Positions 49,778 through 60,413 of a stretch of DNA of 64,000 nt are shown one piece after another. The DNA lies in assembly GCF_000287055.2 (NCBI RefSeq), contig NZ_AJYQ02000016.1, positions 1 through 64,000 on the forward strand. The letters run 5' to 3'. Made by a program: the position numbers and the translations under genes. Numbering within the stretch: the stretch's first letter is position 1; the number at the start of each line of letters is the position of its first letter. Below the pieces are notes generated by a model, which was given only the letters and a program-made list of their open reading frames with translations, did not search any database and was not told the origin of the DNA. Origin of the DNA: Vibrio genomosp. F10 str. ZF-129 (GTDB taxonomy: Bacteria; Pseudomonadota; Gammaproteobacteria; Enterobacterales; Vibrionaceae).

Positions 49778-50398
49778 ATGGCAAGATATTTGGGCCCTAA
49801 GCTTAAGCTTAGCCGTCGCGAAGGCACAGACTTATTCCTTAAGTCTGGTGTACGTGCGATCGATACCAAGTGTAAAATTGATAACGCACCAGGTGTACAC
49901 GGCGCTCGTCGCGGTCGTCTATCTGAGTATGGCGTTCAGCTTCGTGAGAAGCAAAAAGTTCGTCGTATCTACGGCGTTCTAGAAAAACAATTCCGTAACT
50001 ACTACAAAGAAGCTGCTCGCCTTAAAGGCAATACAGGTGCAAACCTACTTCAGCTTCTAGAAGGTCGTCTTGACAACGTAGTTTACCGTATGGGCTTTGG
50101 CGCTACTCGTGCTGAATCTCGTCAACTAGTTAGCCACAAAGCTATCTTAGTTAACGGTAACGTTGTAAACGTTCCTTCATTCAAAGTTTCGGCTAACGAC
50201 GTTGTTTCTATTCGCGAGAAAGCTAAAAAGCAAGCTCGTGTAACAGCTGCACTAGAAGTTGCAGGACAACGTGAGAAACCAACTTGGATTGAAGTAGATG
50301 CTGGCCAAATGGAAGGTACATTCAAGCGTATGCCTGAGCGTTCTGACCTATCAGCTGACATCAACGAACAATTGATCGTCGAGCTTTACTCTAAGTAA
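49778..50398 (+). CDS. rpsD: 30S ribosomal protein S4
   Basis: Primary 16S-binding protein and repressor of the alpha operon. 206 aa as in E. coli; [20 protein letters not shown] and an S4 RNA-binding domain (about 96-160, [12 protein letters not shown]). Confidence 0.98.
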   Translation: MARYLGPKLKLSRREGTDLFLKSGVRAIDTKCKIDNAPGVHGARRGRLSEYGVQLREKQKVRRIYGVLEKQFRNYYKEAARLKGNTGANLLQLLEGRLDNVVYRMGFGATRAESRQLVSHKAILVNGNVVNVPSFKVSANDVVSIREKAKKQARVTAALEVAGQREKPTWIEVDAGQMEGTFKRMPERSDLSADINEQLIVELYSK

Positions 50399-50422
50399 GG
50401 TTTAAACTAAAGAGAGGACACA

Positions 50423-51415
50423 ATGCAGGGTTCTGTAACAGAATTTCTTAAGCCACGTCTTGTTGACATCGAACAGATCAACACGACACACGCAAAAGTA
50501 ACTCTTGAGCCGTTAGAGCGTGGTTTCGGTCATACTCTAGGTAATGCTCTTCGCCGCATTCTTCTATCTTCTATGCCAGGTTGTGCTGTAACAGAAGTTG
50601 AGATTGAAGGCGTATTACACGAATACAGCACCAAAGAAGGTGTACAAGAAGATATCCTTGAGATTCTTCTTAACCTAAAAGGTTTAGCTGTTCGCGTTGC
50701 CGAAGGCAAAGATGAAGTGTTTATAACACTGAACAAATCAGGCTCAGGCCCTGTGGTTGCAGGTGACATCACCCATGATGGTGATGTAGAGGTCGTAAAT
50801 CCTGAACACGTTATTTGTCACCTAACGGATGACAACGCTGAGATCGCTATGCGTATCAAAGTTGAACGTGGTCGTGGTTACGTTCCAGCTTCCGCTCGCA
50901 TTCATACCGAAGAAGATGAGCGTCCTATTGGTCGTTTGCTCGTTGACGCTACATACAGCCCAGTAGACAAAATTGCCTACTCTGTTGAAGCGGCACGTGT
51001 TGAACAACGTACCGATTTAGACAAGCTTGTTATCGATATGGAAACGAACGGTACTCTAGAACCTGAGGAAGCTATCCGTCGTGCAGCTACTATTTTAGCT
51101 GAACAACTGGATGCATTCGTAGATCTTCGTGATGTACGTGTTCCTGAGGAGAAGGAAGAGAAGCCAGAATTCGATCCTATCCTACTGCGTCCTGTAGACG
51201 ATCTTGAACTAACAGTTCGCTCTGCCAATTGTTTGAAAGCAGAAGCGATTCACTACATCGGTGATCTTGTACAGCGTACTGAGGTTGAGCTACTTAAAAC
51301 GCCAAACCTTGGTAAGAAATCTCTTACAGAGATTAAAGACGTACTTGCATCACGTGGTCTTTCTCTGGGCATGCGCCTAGAAAATTGGCCGCCAGCGTCT
51401 ATCGCTGAAGATTAA
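50423..51415 (+). CDS. rpoA: RNA polymerase alpha subunit
   Basis: Scaffold for RNA polymerase assembly (alpha-NTD, about 1-235) and contact point for UP elements and activators such as CRP (alpha-CTD, about 250-330). 330 aa (329 in E. coli). [19 protein letters not shown] lies in the dimerisation domain, and [20 protein letters not shown] in the DNA-binding domain carries the key Arg. Within the alpha operon as usual. Confidence 0.98.
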   Translation: MQGSVTEFLKPRLVDIEQINTTHAKVTLEPLERGFGHTLGNALRRILLSSMPGCAVTEVEIEGVLHEYSTKEGVQEDILEILLNLKGLAVRVAEGKDEVFITLNKSGSGPVVAGDITHDGDVEVVNPEHVICHLTDDNAEIAMRIKVERGRGYVPASARIHTEEDERPIGRLLVDATYSPVDKIAYSVEAARVEQRTDLDKLVIDMETNGTLEPEEAIRRAATILAEQLDAFVDLRDVRVPEEKEEKPEFDPILLRPVDDLELTVRSANCLKAEAIHYIGDLVQRTEVELLKTPNLGKKSLTEIKDVLASRGLSLGMRLENWPPASIAED

Positions 51416-51441
51416 TCGATATTAGTTAGAAGGATTAGGTC

Positions 51442-51822
51442 ATGCGCCATCGTAAGAGTGGTCGTCAACTCAACCGCAACAGCTCACATCGTAAAGCGAT
51501 GTTTAGCAATATGGCATGCTCTCTAGTTAGTCATGAAGTTATCAAGACTACTTTGCCAAAAGCAAAAGAGCTTCGCCGCGTCGTTGAGCCTTTGATTACG
51601 CTAGCTAAAACGGATAGCGTTGCTAACCGTCGTTTAGCATTTGCTCGCACTCGTGATAACGAAGTTGTGGCAAAACTGTTTAACGAACTAGGTCCACGTT
51701 TTGCTACCCGCCAAGGCGGTTACACTCGTATCCTAAAAGCTGGTTTCCGTACTGGTGATAAAGCTCCAATGGCATTCATTGAGCTTGTAGATCGCCCAGT
51801 AGCAGAAGAAGCAGCTGAGTAA
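51442..51822 (+). CDS. rplQ: 50S ribosomal protein L17
   Basis: Exit-tunnel rim protein. 126 aa (127 in E. coli). [20 protein letters not shown] is the conserved N-terminus. Last gene of the alpha operon, followed by a strong terminator. Confidence 0.98.
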   Translation: MRHRKSGRQLNRNSSHRKAMFSNMACSLVSHEVIKTTLPKAKELRRVVEPLITLAKTDSVANRRLAFARTRDNEVVAKLFNELGPRFATRQGGYTRILKAGFRTGDKAPMAFIELVDRPVAEEAAE

Positions 51823-51841
51823 TAGTTCGTTTGAACTTATA

Positions 51842-51868
51842 AAAGCCGAGCGAAAGCTCGGCTTTTTT
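51842..51868 (+). terminator. Rho-independent terminator after rplQ
   Basis: AAAGCCGAGC and GCTCGGCTTT form a perfect 10-bp stem capped by a GAAA (GNRA) loop, then a T-run. It ends the alpha operon. Confidence 0.94.
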
Positions 51869-51925
51869 GTATCTTGAATATTCTCCGTTATCCAACAAGG
51901 TTTAGATATTTAAAGATCGACATAA

Positions 51926-51956
51926 AAAAAGGATTAGCATTACGCTAATCCTTTTT
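51926..51956. terminator. Bidirectional terminator between rplQ and fklB
   Basis: AAAAAGGATTAGC (51926-51938) pairs with GCTAATCCTTTTT (51944-51956), loop ATTAC. A-run and T-run on the two sides let it act on both converging transcripts, mainly fklB. Confidence 0.88.
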
Positions 51957-51994
51957 AGTCTCAATCGCCAAATAGCGATGAATCGTCACTGCAC

Positions 51995-52615
51995 TTACAG
52001 AATCGCTAGAAGTTCAACTTCAAATACTAGCGCAGCAAATGGTGGAATTGCAGCGCCAGCGCCACGCTCACCGTATGCAAGATCTTGTGGGATGTATAGT
52101 TTCCACTTAGAACCGACAGGCATTAGTTGAAGAGCTTCAACCCAACCTTTAATTACACCGGTCACTGGGAACTCTGCAGGTTCACCGCGAGATACAGAGC
52201 TATCAAATACAGTACCGTCAGTTAGCTCACCGTGGTAATGAACGCGTACTTGCTTGTCTGACGTCGGGATTTCACCTGTACCTTCAGTCATTACTTCGTA
52301 TTGTAGGCCAGACTCAAGAACCGTCACTTCTGGGCGTAGAGCGTTGTCTGCTAGGAAAACTTCACTGTCTGCAGATGCTGCTTTTGCCGCTTCAGCACGA
52401 GTCGCTTCAGCACGAGTGTGTAACTCTTGTAGTGCATTGTTAATTTCATCAATTTCAATTGCTGGCATGTCACCAGTGAGAGCCGTTGCGATACCAGCCG
52501 CGATAGCGTCAACGTTTAGGCCTTCAAGACCACTACCAGCGAGTTGTTGACCCATTTGTAGGCCAATTCCGTAGCTTGCTTTTTGCTCAACAGTTTCGAA
52601 TTTTACTTCAGACAT
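51995..52615 (-). CDS. fklB: FKBP-type peptidyl-prolyl cis-trans isomerase FklB
   Basis: Dimeric FKBP (FKBP22-type). I place the start at ATG 52615 ([20 protein letters not shown], 206 aa, the E. coli FklB length) rather than the GTG three codons upstream. The N-terminal helical dimerisation domain covers about 1-90; the FKBP domain follows (about 105-206, [18 protein letters not shown] and [13 protein letters not shown]). No signal peptide. Divergent from oapA, as fklB is from ytfB in E. coli. Confidence 0.95.
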   Translation of the reverse strand: MSEVKFETVEQKASYGIGLQMGQQLAGSGLEGLNVDAIAAGIATALTGDMPAIEIDEINNALQELHTRAEATRAEAAKAASADSEVFLADNALRPEVTVLESGLQYEVMTEGTGEIPTSDKQVRVHYHGELTDGTVFDSSVSRGEPAEFPVTGVIKGWVEALQLMPVGSKWKLYIPQDLAYGERGAGAAIPPFAALVFEVELLAIL

Positions 52616-52849
52616 GAATGTCACTCTTAGTTAAATAAATTTAAGCGGTAAAGGATACCAGTTAACGATACAGGTTTAAACGGCTGAGAAGAATTGCTAC
52701 TTCTGAGCTATCACAATGTGAGCTTTATCTTACATCGGCACAATAACGATGAGATTTTACCACTCAATGACGTTCTGTATAGAAATGAGATATACTCGTT
52801 GTTTCTTGGTTTTTATACTCTAGTAATGATATTTCGGAGGCGGATAGTA

Positions 52850-53410
52850 ATGAATCGTCGTAAAAAGAAGCCACAAAGTACGAATTATTTGGGGCTTGTC
52901 CTGGCTCAATTGAAAGGCATTGAGTGGCATCGGTACGAACAAACGCTACGAACTCTGTGGTTGCAACTTCCCAAGCTTCATCAGCGTGCATTGATGGTAC
53001 TCATTCCAGGGTTGATTATTCTGTTACTTTTACCAAGCGTTACCATCAAAGAAACCGTTCAAACACCGACGAACGAGCGTGTAGAAATTGCTATCAATAC
53101 ACAAGGGCTAAGTGAGCAATCAAGTCAAAAAAGTATTTCACCTGATTCTGACGTTTGGAATGAATATACGGTAAAGACTGGCGACACATTAGCGAAAGTG
53201 TTTCGGATTAACGAATTACCCATGGCCGATTTGAATGCGCTGGTTGAAATTGAAGGCGGCGATAAGCCGTTGAGCCGGATTAAGCAGGGGCAATTGGTCA
53301 GATTCAAACTATCAGAAGATGGCAGGTTGGACATACTACAGCTTTCAAAAAGCAAAGATTCAGTGATGTTTTTCCGACTCTCCGACGGAGGTTTTGGCCG
53401 AAGCAAGTAG
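52850..53410 (+). CDS. OapA-family (YtfB-like) LysM-like peptidoglycan-binding protein
   Basis: Bitopic inner-membrane protein with a periplasmic OapA/LysM-like domain; E. coli YtfB is a cell-division protein binding glycans. I choose ATG 52850 (MNRRKKKPQSTNYLGLVLAQ, 186 aa) after GGAGG at 52836-52840; the frame opens much earlier (52694) but that part is unlike the family. One membrane helix lies at about 60-78 (ALMVLIPGLIILLLLP). The C-terminal domain includes WNEYTVKTGDTLAKVFRI and LSRIKQGQLVRFKL. Its last 51 nt overlap the convergent EamA gene. Confidence 0.88.
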   Translation: MNRRKKKPQSTNYLGLVLAQLKGIEWHRYEQTLRTLWLQLPKLHQRALMVLIPGLIILLLLPSVTIKETVQTPTNERVEIAINTQGLSEQSSQKSISPDSDVWNEYTVKTGDTLAKVFRINELPMADLNALVEIEGGDKPLSRIKQGQLVRFKLSEDGRLDILQLSKSKDSVMFFRLSDGGFGRSK

Positions 53411-54262
53411 TGATGACGCCTTCAACAGTTTCTTGACTGGCAGTATTGGTAGGACTATCAGAGCGATTCCCAGTAAGGTCAGCAAATCTGGAATTTCAGC
53501 AAACCACCATATCCCAAATAAGGTGACGAACAGTAAGCCAGTATATTCTGCTATCGCAATTTGGTAAGCGTGTGTTTTCTTATAAGCCATGACAGCGAAT
53601 GCATTGTAAACAAGAATGAGGGATGCGCTTAATGCCACCCAGCCTAGCTGGACTATTTCAATAGGTTCCCAAAATACCCAAGCAAGTAACCCTGAGGTGG
53701 GTAACGAAAACAATGTTGTCCATACCAGAGTCGTTATGACCGGTTGTTCTTTGGGAATGAGTCGAACCAAAATATTGAATAGTGCGAGTGTCAATGCGGT
53801 TCCCAGAGCAAAAATCGCTGCCCAATGGAATTGAGATGGGCGCAGAACGATCAAAACCCCTGCAAAACCAATCATGGTTGCAAACACTTTGCTCATATTC
53901 GGTTTTTCTTTTAATAACCACAACGACAGTGGCAACATCAGTAGTGGTGCTGCATAAAAAATCGCATTAGCCGTCGCTAAAGGTAAATGGGTGATAGCAA
54001 CCATCATACATCCGCTACCAATGAGTACTAATGTGGCACGAGCTAAGGTGATAACTGGATTATCGAGTGCTTTTTGTTGTTTTGGTAAGCGTAGCCAAAA
54101 TGGGACTAAAAGCACTATAGAGAATAGTTGTCTAAGGAAGATATACTGGAAAGGAGAGATTCCTCCGTCTAGGAGCTTGACTGCGACATCAGAGAGCGAG
54201 GCCGCTAAATTTCCTATTACGAGTAGAACAATACCCAACGATACGGCGGATAGTTTCAGCAC
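53360..54262 (-). CDS. EamA/DMT-family transporter
   Basis: Ten-helix drug/metabolite transporter (300 aa) with two EamA repeats (about 8-140 and 150-285). NLAASLSDVAVKLL and SPFQYIFLRQLFSIVLLVPFW are family-like. It starts at GTG 54262, immediately after the elaA stop (TAATGTG), so the two are coupled. Substrate unknown. Its 3' end overlaps oapA by 51 nt on the opposite strand. Confidence 0.88.
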   Translation of the reverse strand: MLKLSAVSLGIVLLVIGNLAASLSDVAVKLLDGGISPFQYIFLRQLFSIVLLVPFWLRLPKQQKALDNPVITLARATLVLIGSGCMMVAITHLPLATANAIFYAAPLLMLPLSLWLLKEKPNMSKVFATMIGFAGVLIVLRPSQFHWAAIFALGTALTLALFNILVRLIPKEQPVITTLVWTTLFSLPTSGLLAWVFWEPIEIVQLGWVALSASLILVYNAFAVMAYKKTHAYQIAIAEYTGLLFVTLFGIWWFAEIPDLLTLLGIALIVLPILPVKKLLKASSLLASAKTSVGESEKHH

Positions 54263-54263
54263 A

Positions 54264-54722
54264 TTATTTTTCCAGTCTCATATCTATGTGTGGAATACCA
54301 TCTTCTAAGTACATGTCCGATATAGAGGTAAATCCATGCGAGCCATAGAAATCCGACAAATGTTGTTGGGCGCCGATAGTGATCGATTGATCTGGCCAGA
54401 GTGACTGACATTCAAGTAGTGCTCGTGTAATGAGTTGATGCCCCAGTCCCAACCCCCTAGCGCTATCCAATGTGGCAACACGACCAATGCTGACGTCGTC
54501 ATAGCTGGTTTTCTGTGGAAGCAAACGTGCACAAGCGGCAAGCTTACCTTCATAATACCCCAGTAAGTGATGGACATCTTCGAAATGATCTTTGTCATCA
54601 AGTTCTGGGTAAGGGCAGTTTTGTTCAACAACAAATACGTTGACTCTCAATTTTAGGAGTTCATAAAGCTGAAATGTCGATAGCTGATCAAAGGGTAGCG
54701 TCTGCCACTCGATATGTTTCAT
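54264..54722 (-). CDS. elaA: ElaA-family GNAT N-acetyltransferase
   Basis: A 152-aa GCN5-related acetyltransferase. MKHIEWQTLPFDQLSTFQLY and LRVNVFVVEQNCPYPELDDKD are ElaA hallmarks; the acetyl-CoA loop is GRVATLDSARGLGLGHQLI. Substrate unknown. Translationally coupled to the EamA transporter, suggesting a joint role, which is inference. Confidence 0.9.
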   Translation of the reverse strand: MKHIEWQTLPFDQLSTFQLYELLKLRVNVFVVEQNCPYPELDDKDHFEDVHHLLGYYEGKLAACARLLPQKTSYDDVSIGRVATLDSARGLGLGHQLITRALLECQSLWPDQSITIGAQQHLSDFYGSHGFTSISDMYLEDGIPHIDMRLEK

Positions 54723-54798
54723 TCAATAATTGCTCATTAAGAAAAGTATCTTGCAACTATACCAATGAACTATTTTTCAACGCATTAACAATTGTTAA

Positions 54799-55359
54799 TT
54801 ACTGAGAAGTATTCTTGATTCGACTTAGGCTAATCGCTGTAATACCCAGATAAGCCGCGATCTGATAGTCGTTAAGACGGGTGAGAAGTTCAGGATAGTG
54901 TTGGCAAAATAGTTTGTAGCGTTCGCGAGGAGTGAACAGCAGCATAAAACGTTCTTTGCTTTCTTTAAACATGAGCTGGCTTTCTAGTAATGTCAGGTAG
55001 ACGCTATGTTTTTCAGATCTCCAGTGGTGAAGGACATCGATTGGAAGATGAACGAGAAGTGTTGGAGTCAGTGTTTCTAATAGGTAGGGTGAAGGCTGAG
55101 CTTTTATGACACTTTCAAAACCTATCATCCAATCTTGCTCCCAATAAAACTCTTTACTGAACTCTTTCCCTTTATCGGTAAGGTAGCTCGCGTGACAGAT
55201 CCCTTCTAAGACAAAATAGATCCCGTCAGCAAGCTCACCTTGATTGACTAATATGTGACGAGTCGGTAGTTCAAGCAGTGAGCTAGATTGAACAAGCGCA
55301 TCAATATCGGTAGAGCTGAACTGTTGCTCGGTTAAATATGTTATAAATCGTTCCGTCAT
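54799..55359 (-). CDS. Crp/Fnr-like transcription regulator with a short C-terminal HTH
   Basis: A 186-aa protein with a cyclic-nucleotide-binding-type beta-barrel (about 12-125, ILVNQGELADGIYFVLEG) and a C-terminal DNA-binding stretch (NDYQIAAYLGITAISLSRIK) that ends soon after the recognition helix, lacking the usual HTH_CRP wing. The cAMP Arg-Ser/Thr signature is absent (VIKAQPSPYLLETLTP), so it may bind another ligand or none. It lies upstream of the elaA-EamA pair on the same strand and downstream of cpdB. Confidence 0.82.
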   Translation of the reverse strand: MTERFITYLTEQQFSSTDIDALVQSSSLLELPTRHILVNQGELADGIYFVLEGICHASYLTDKGKEFSKEFYWEQDWMIGFESVIKAQPSPYLLETLTPTLLVHLPIDVLHHWRSEKHSVYLTLLESQLMFKESKERFMLLFTPRERYKLFCQHYPELLTRLNDYQIAAYLGITAISLSRIKNTSQ

Positions 55360-55370
55360 TTTTGCCCCAT

Positions 55371-55398
55371 AAAAAAGCCGCTACGACAGAGTAGCGGC
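55371..55398 (-). terminator. Rho-independent terminator after cpdB
   Basis: Read on the minus strand, GCCGCTAC and GTAGCGGC (55398-55391 and 55384-55377) form an 8-bp stem with a 6-nt loop, followed by six T residues (55376-55371). Confidence 0.88.
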
Positions 55399-55421
55399 CT
55401 ATTACTCTAACTAACTGTTCG

Positions 55422-57383
55422 TTATTTTTGTAGATTAATCTTATAGACAGCAAACCCAACATCGTCTGTTGATACTTTTTGCATTGGGTATTGACCTTTG
55501 TCTTTAATAAATTGTGCCGCTTTATCGCTTGGAGAGGTCTCGAAGCGAATATCCAGAGCTTGCTCTGTCACAATTGGCGCAAACGACCAGTTGTTATCGG
55601 CACTAGGTGTGACTTCACCCTTATCTTGGCTTACGCGAGAAATATAGTTGGCAACAACCGTACGGTTTTCATCGGGTGATTCAAAGGCGATGTAGTCAGA
55701 ACCAGTGCCTGGGAATTTGTTACTAAAAGCACGATAGTTATTCGTTGCAATAATAAACTCTTGTTTAAGATCGATAGGCTTACCCTGATACGTTAAACCA
55801 ATGATACGTGAAGCATCAGGGTTAACCGCTTTACAGTTGCCATCATATTTGGCGGGCTGGGTTACGTCGATTTGGTAATTAACCCCATCGATAACATCAA
55901 AGTTATAAGTACGGAAGCCATCCCAATCAATCAGCGATTGTGGTGCTGTTACATTGGTATCAATGTGTTTGAATTGACCTGCACTGCACTCTAGCCATTC
56001 TTTAACTTCATGGCCAGTGACTTTAAGTGCAACCAGTGTGTTCGGATAAAGGTATAAATCAGCCGCATTACGGAATGTTAGCTGCCCCGACTCAACTTCA
56101 GTAAAGTTGGCTGGATCATTTTTACGTCCACCTGCTTTGAATGGAGCCGCAGCTGAAAGTACCGCAATACCATCTAGGTCTGGATCACCTTGGATAAACC
56201 TCTCTACATAATCTTTCTGCGCAAGGTTGACGATTTGCACGGTAGGATCATCTTGAACCAGCGACAAGAAACTGTACATCACATCATTTGCTTTACCAAT
56301 TGGCTGGTTTACAAATTCGCGAGTTCCCTTGTGATCGTCTTTTAGCGCGTCAAGAATGCCGGCATCGGCGTCCGCTAGTGATGCCTTACTGGCTTTATCA
56401 AAGATAGGACGTGCCTGTGATTGCCCTTCAACAACCGCCCATTTCCCGTCTTGTTGCTTAAGAACTAAGTCCATCACGCCAACATGGCTTCCCCAGCGGC
56501 CAGGCATAACTGCAGTCACACCATTAATGGTGCCTTTTTCATTATCTACCCCTTGAATATTATCAAAACCTTTACCAGGGAAGACTGAATGAGAGTGGCC
56601 AAAAGCAATGGCGTCAATACCGTCCACTTCTGAGAGGTAATAAGTCGAGTTCTCTGCACCTAGCTTATGAGGATCGGAAGAAACACCAGAGTGAGGAATC
56701 GCAACAATAACATCCGCCCCTTCTTTCTTCATTTGAGGCACAAGTTCTTCAGCTATTTGCTTGATATCTTTGGCAAAGACTTTACCTTCAAGATTCTTCT
56801 TATCCCAAACCATGATCTGTGGCGGTACAAAGCCAATGTACCCTACCTTGATCTCATGGGTTTGCCCATCTGTATCGGTAAAGCTATGAGCTTTGATTAA
56901 ATAGGGCTGGAAGTAGTGCTCATCGGTTTTTTTATCAAACACATTGGCACTGATATAAGGGAAGTTTGCGTCATTGATGGTTTCGGCTAGAAACTCTAAC
57001 CCGTAGTTGAATTCGTGGTTACCAATGTTACCTACATCATAATTGAGTTGATTCATCGCCTTGTAGACAGGGTGAACTTCACCTTCCGTAATACCTTTGG
57101 CCGCCATGTAGTCACCCATAGGGCTGCCTTGAATCAGATCGCCATTATCAACCAACACGCTATTTGTGACTTCTTGCTGGGCTTGCTTAACAAGAGTGGC
57201 TGCGCGAGCAAGGCCAATTTTTTGTGATGGTTTGTCTTTGTAGTAATCATAATCCATCACATTCGTGTGTATATCGGTTGTTTCAATAATTCGTAGCTTG
57301 ATAGTGTCAGCCATGACAGGGCCAGCCATCATTAGCATGCCACCAAGTACTGCTATTGATATAGGTTTCACTGCAATTTTCAT
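55422..57383 (-). CDS. cpdB: 2',3'-cyclic-nucleotide 2'-phosphodiesterase/3'-nucleotidase, periplasmic
   Basis: Bifunctional periplasmic enzyme (653 aa) hydrolysing 2',3'-cyclic nucleotides and 3'-AMP to release nucleosides. The signal peptide is cleaved after about residue 25 (GPVMA|DTIK). The metallophosphoesterase domain shows TTDIHTN at 35-41 and GNHEFN near 120, with GHSHSVFPG supplying further His ligands. The 5'-nucleotidase C-terminal domain follows from about 370 ([20 protein letters not shown]). Length matches E. coli CpdB (647 aa). Monocistronic, with a terminator after it. Confidence 0.96.
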   Translation of the reverse strand: MKIAVKPISIAVLGGMLMMAGPVMADTIKLRIIETTDIHTNVMDYDYYKDKPSQKIGLARAATLVKQAQQEVTNSVLVDNGDLIQGSPMGDYMAAKGITEGEVHPVYKAMNQLNYDVGNIGNHEFNYGLEFLAETINDANFPYISANVFDKKTDEHYFQPYLIKAHSFTDTDGQTHEIKVGYIGFVPPQIMVWDKKNLEGKVFAKDIKQIAEELVPQMKKEGADVIVAIPHSGVSSDPHKLGAENSTYYLSEVDGIDAIAFGHSHSVFPGKGFDNIQGVDNEKGTINGVTAVMPGRWGSHVGVMDLVLKQQDGKWAVVEGQSQARPIFDKASKASLADADAGILDALKDDHKGTREFVNQPIGKANDVMYSFLSLVQDDPTVQIVNLAQKDYVERFIQGDPDLDGIAVLSAAAPFKAGGRKNDPANFTEVESGQLTFRNAADLYLYPNTLVALKVTGHEVKEWLECSAGQFKHIDTNVTAPQSLIDWDGFRTYNFDVIDGVNYQIDVTQPAKYDGNCKAVNPDASRIIGLTYQGKPIDLKQEFIIATNNYRAFSNKFPGTGSDYIAFESPDENRTVVANYISRVSQDKGEVTPSADNNWSFAPIVTEQALDIRFETSPSDKAAQFIKDKGQYPMQKVSTDDVGFAVYKINLQK

Positions 57384-57948
57384 TGTTTACTCCATTACGA
57401 GGATAAAGAATAACTACGAGTAATGTAACAAAACATAATGTAACAATGCGTTACCGTTTGGTTAAAGTGTGATGAAACCATGTCTAGAGTGCTGTAACTG
57501 CCTACAAGATCCCATAAATATAGATTGCCTGACTGATTAATAGTGAATTGAAAAATCACTGTTATAGAACCGTTATGTTATTCGGTTATAAAAAAGACAC
57601 TTTTAGAATTTCAAGTAATATAAAGAGATCGCCATAATGGATGAACATTAAGAGGGAATGCCTCGATAGCGATGATTAAAGCCCTCCTTTCCCCGCTCTT
57701 TTTTGCCTAGATTATGGCTAGGTGACTATAGAGTATTCAGGGATTCATCGTATGGATACGAAGCGTGTCTAACGATGTGACAAGTTTAAAGCGCTGTTGT
57801 TATAGAGTGAGATGAATGTCCTGTCTCAAAAGTTAGATTGGTTCTTATCTAATGCTCAAATCAACAATAGTGCTATTGCCAACTCAATATAATCTTGACC
57901 AAAGATTTAGGGACAAAATTAAGCCTAAAGGCTTACAAGGAAATAGAC
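57384..57948 (+). promoter_or_regulatory. cpdB-cysD divergent control region
   Basis: No gene is visible in this 565-nt AT-rich gap. Near cpdB, TAATGTAACA occurs twice (57421-57430, 57436-57445; 15-nt period), overlapping GTAAC-AATGC-GTTAC. In the middle, AACCG and CGGTT (57568-57587, 10-nt spacer) form an inverted repeat. Toward cysD, TATAAT (57888-57893) is a good -10; the -35 zone is replaced by the near-palindrome CAATAG-TG-CTATTG (57865-57878), as expected if an activator such as CysB is needed. AAGCCT-AA-AGGCTT (57921-57934) precedes the cysD ribosome site. Confidence 0.45.
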
Positions 57949-58857
57949 ATGGATCAACAACGCTTAACTCACTTGAAGCAACTTGAAGCTGAGAGTATTC
58001 ATATTATTCGAGAGGTCGCTGCTGAGTTTGATAATCCAGTGATGATGTACTCGATTGGTAAAGACTCCTCAGTAATGCTTCACCTTGCACGCAAAGCTTT
58101 TTACCCAGGAAAGATTCCTTTCCCGTTACTTCACGTTGATACGGATTGGAAGTTTCGAGAAATGATCGAATTTAGAGATCGTATCGCTGAGAAATATGGT
58201 TTTGATCTTTTGGTGCATAAGAATCCTGAGGGTCTGGCAATGGGTTGTAGCCCGTTTAAGCATGGCTCTTCAAAGCATACCGACATCATGAAAACTCAAG
58301 GCTTAAAGCAAGCGTTAAATAAGTATGGTTTTGATGCGGCTTTTGGTGGTGCACGTCGAGATGAAGAAAAATCACGAGCGAAAGAGCGTGTCTATTCATT
58401 CAGAGATAAAAATCACACTTGGGATCCTAAGAACCAACGTCCAGAGCTTTGGAAAACCTATAACGGCCAAGTGAATAAGGGCGAAAGTATCCGAGTGTTC
58501 CCACTATCAAACTGGACAGAGCTTGATATCTGGCAATACATCTATCTAGAAAACATTGAAATTGTACCGCTTTACCTTGCTGATAAGCGTCCAGTCGTTG
58601 AACGAGATGGCATGCTCATCATGGCTGATGATGATCGCTTGGAGCTGCAAGAAGGCGAAGTCATTGAAGAGAAGTCGGTTCGTTTCCGCACTCTTGGCTG
58701 CTACCCATTAACCGGAGCGGTTGAATCAGAAGCCAATACATTGCCGGGCATTATAGAAGAAATGCTGGTGGCGACCTCAAGTGAGCGCCAAGGGCGTGCG
58801 ATCGACCACGATCAATCAGGATCGATGGAATTGAAGAAGCGACAAGGTTATTTCTAA
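57949..58857 (+). CDS. cysD: Sulfate adenylyltransferase subunit 2
   Basis: Catalytic subunit of ATP sulfurylase, making adenosine 5'-phosphosulfate (APS). The start is ATG 57949 ([20 protein letters not shown], 302 aa, as E. coli) with AAGGA at 57937-57941; the frame extends to a TTG at 57895. The ATP pyrophosphatase loop [14 protein letters not shown] lies near residue 35, and the [16 protein letters not shown] segment is conserved. First gene of cysD-cysN-permease-cysC. Confidence 0.97.
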   Translation: MDQQRLTHLKQLEAESIHIIREVAAEFDNPVMMYSIGKDSSVMLHLARKAFYPGKIPFPLLHVDTDWKFREMIEFRDRIAEKYGFDLLVHKNPEGLAMGCSPFKHGSSKHTDIMKTQGLKQALNKYGFDAAFGGARRDEEKSRAKERVYSFRDKNHTWDPKNQRPELWKTYNGQVNKGESIRVFPLSNWTELDIWQYIYLENIEIVPLYLADKRPVVERDGMLIMADDDRLELQEGEVIEEKSVRFRTLGCYPLTGAVESEANTLPGIIEEMLVATSSERQGRAIDHDQSGSMELKKRQGYF

Positions 58858-58874
58858 GGATCTAAGGACAGACT

Positions 58875-60302
58875 ATGAACAATGTAATTGAAGCTCAGTT
58901 AGAAGAGCTTGGTATTGAAGGTTACCTAAACCAACATCAGCATAAATCATTACTTAGATTCCTGACTTGTGGCTCAGTAGATGATGGTAAAAGCACCTTA
59001 ATTGGACGTTTGCTGCATGACACGCATCAGATTTATGAAGATCAGTTAGCGGCGGTTCATAACGACAGCCAACGTGTTGGTACGACCGGTGAGAAGCCAG
59101 ATTTAGCGCTTCTAGTTGATGGTTTACAGGCTGAGCGAGAGCAAGGCATTACTATCGATGTGGCGTATCGTTACTTCTCGACGCAGAAACGTAAGTTCAT
59201 TATTGCCGATACTCCAGGGCATGAGCAGTACACAAGAAACATGGCCACAGGTGCGTCTACTTGTGATGTTGCCATCATTTTGATCGATGCACGTAAAGGT
59301 ATTTTAGACCAAACACGTCGTCACTCATTCATTTCTAATTTAATTGGCATTAAGCACTTTGTTGTTGCGGTCAATAAAATGGACTTGGTCGATTATTCGC
59401 AACAGACGTTTGAAACCATTCGTGATGATTACTTAGCGTTTGCTGAGAATCTACAAGGTGAAACCGATATTCAGATTGTTCCGCTTTCAGCATTAGAAGG
59501 CGAGAATGTTGCGTCTCCAAGTCAAGAGATGACGTGGTTTGAAGGTCCAACGTTGCTTCACCTTCTAGAGACCGTTGATGTCGATCGCTCTAAGACGGAA
59601 GGCGAATTTAGATTCCCTGTTCAATACGTGAATCGTCCGAATCTCGATTTCCGCGGCTTTGCCGGTACGATCTCATCTGGCATCGTGAAAGTTGGTGATG
59701 AGATTAAAGCATTACCTTCTGGAAAACGCTCCAAAGTGGCTCGAATCGTTACTTTTGATGGTGATTTAGAGGAAGCACAGGCAGGTCTTGCTGTGACCTT
59801 AACGTTAGAAGATGAAATCGATATCAGCCGTGGTGATTTGATTGTGTTAGAACAGTCAGAAGTGGAATCATCCAATCATCTTGCCGCTGATGTGGTTTGG
59901 ATGACAGAGCAACCGCTACAGCCCGGTCGAGAGTACGACATCAAGATTGCGGGTAAAAAGACGGTGGGCCGAGTGGAATCCATTCGTTACCAATATGATA
60001 TCAACAACCTTTCGACGCATTCAGCCGCTGAGCTTCCTTTGAATGGCATTGGCTCATGTGAGTGGTCATTTACCGAGTCGGTGGCTTTAGATAGCTATCA
60101 AGCTTGTACAGACACCGGTGGTTTTATCATTATCGATCGCCTGACAAACGTTACTGTTGGTGCAGGTTTAGTGCGAGAAAGTTTGGCACAGGTTGAACAG
60201 CCGGTTAGCAATGTTTCAGCGTTTGAAATAGAGCTTAATGCACTGGTTCGTAAGCATTTCCCTCATTGGGATGCAAAAGATCTGAGTCAGTTACTAAAGT
60301 AA
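58875..60302 (+). CDS. cysN: Sulfate adenylyltransferase subunit 1 (GTPase)
   Basis: GTPase subunit driving APS synthesis (475 aa, as E. coli CysN). EF-Tu-like motifs: G1 [15 protein letters not shown] near residues 32-46, G3 [11 protein letters not shown] and G4 NKMDLVDY. Domains II and III follow from about 240. It is separate from CysC rather than fused as in some bacteria. Starts 17 nt after cysD. Confidence 0.97.
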   Translation: MNNVIEAQLEELGIEGYLNQHQHKSLLRFLTCGSVDDGKSTLIGRLLHDTHQIYEDQLAAVHNDSQRVGTTGEKPDLALLVDGLQAEREQGITIDVAYRYFSTQKRKFIIADTPGHEQYTRNMATGASTCDVAIILIDARKGILDQTRRHSFISNLIGIKHFVVAVNKMDLVDYSQQTFETIRDDYLAFAENLQGETDIQIVPLSALEGENVASPSQEMTWFEGPTLLHLLETVDVDRSKTEGEFRFPVQYVNRPNLDFRGFAGTISSGIVKVGDEIKALPSGKRSKVARIVTFDGDLEEAQAGLAVTLTLEDEIDISRGDLIVLEQSEVESSNHLAADVVWMTEQPLQPGREYDIKIAGKKTVGRVESIRYQYDINNLSTHSAAELPLNGIGSCEWSFTESVALDSYQACTDTGGFIIIDRLTNVTVGAGLVRESLAQVEQPVSNVSAFEIELNALVRKHFPHWDAKDLSQLLK

Positions 60303-60413
60303 CCGTGCCTAGTTAAACGTACATAGTTAAGTATTTCAACCCAGAAATTAAAGTAACAATTGGAAAAGTAACAGTATGAAGTGAGCAGTCACTATCATAT
60401 TTAAGGATGAATT

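Noticed and set aside
52694..52849. Longer N-terminus for the OapA-family gene
   Set aside because: The extra residues are unlike the family and would lie in the divergent promoter region; ATG 52850 has a GGAGG site.
57421..57445. Pho box before cpdB
   Set aside because: A Pho box needs 7-bp repeats at 11-nt spacing; here the period is 15 nt and the sequence differs.
57672..57710. Tiny frame encoding MIKALLSPLFFA
   Set aside because: Only 12 codons, no ribosome site and no sign of conservation that I can see.
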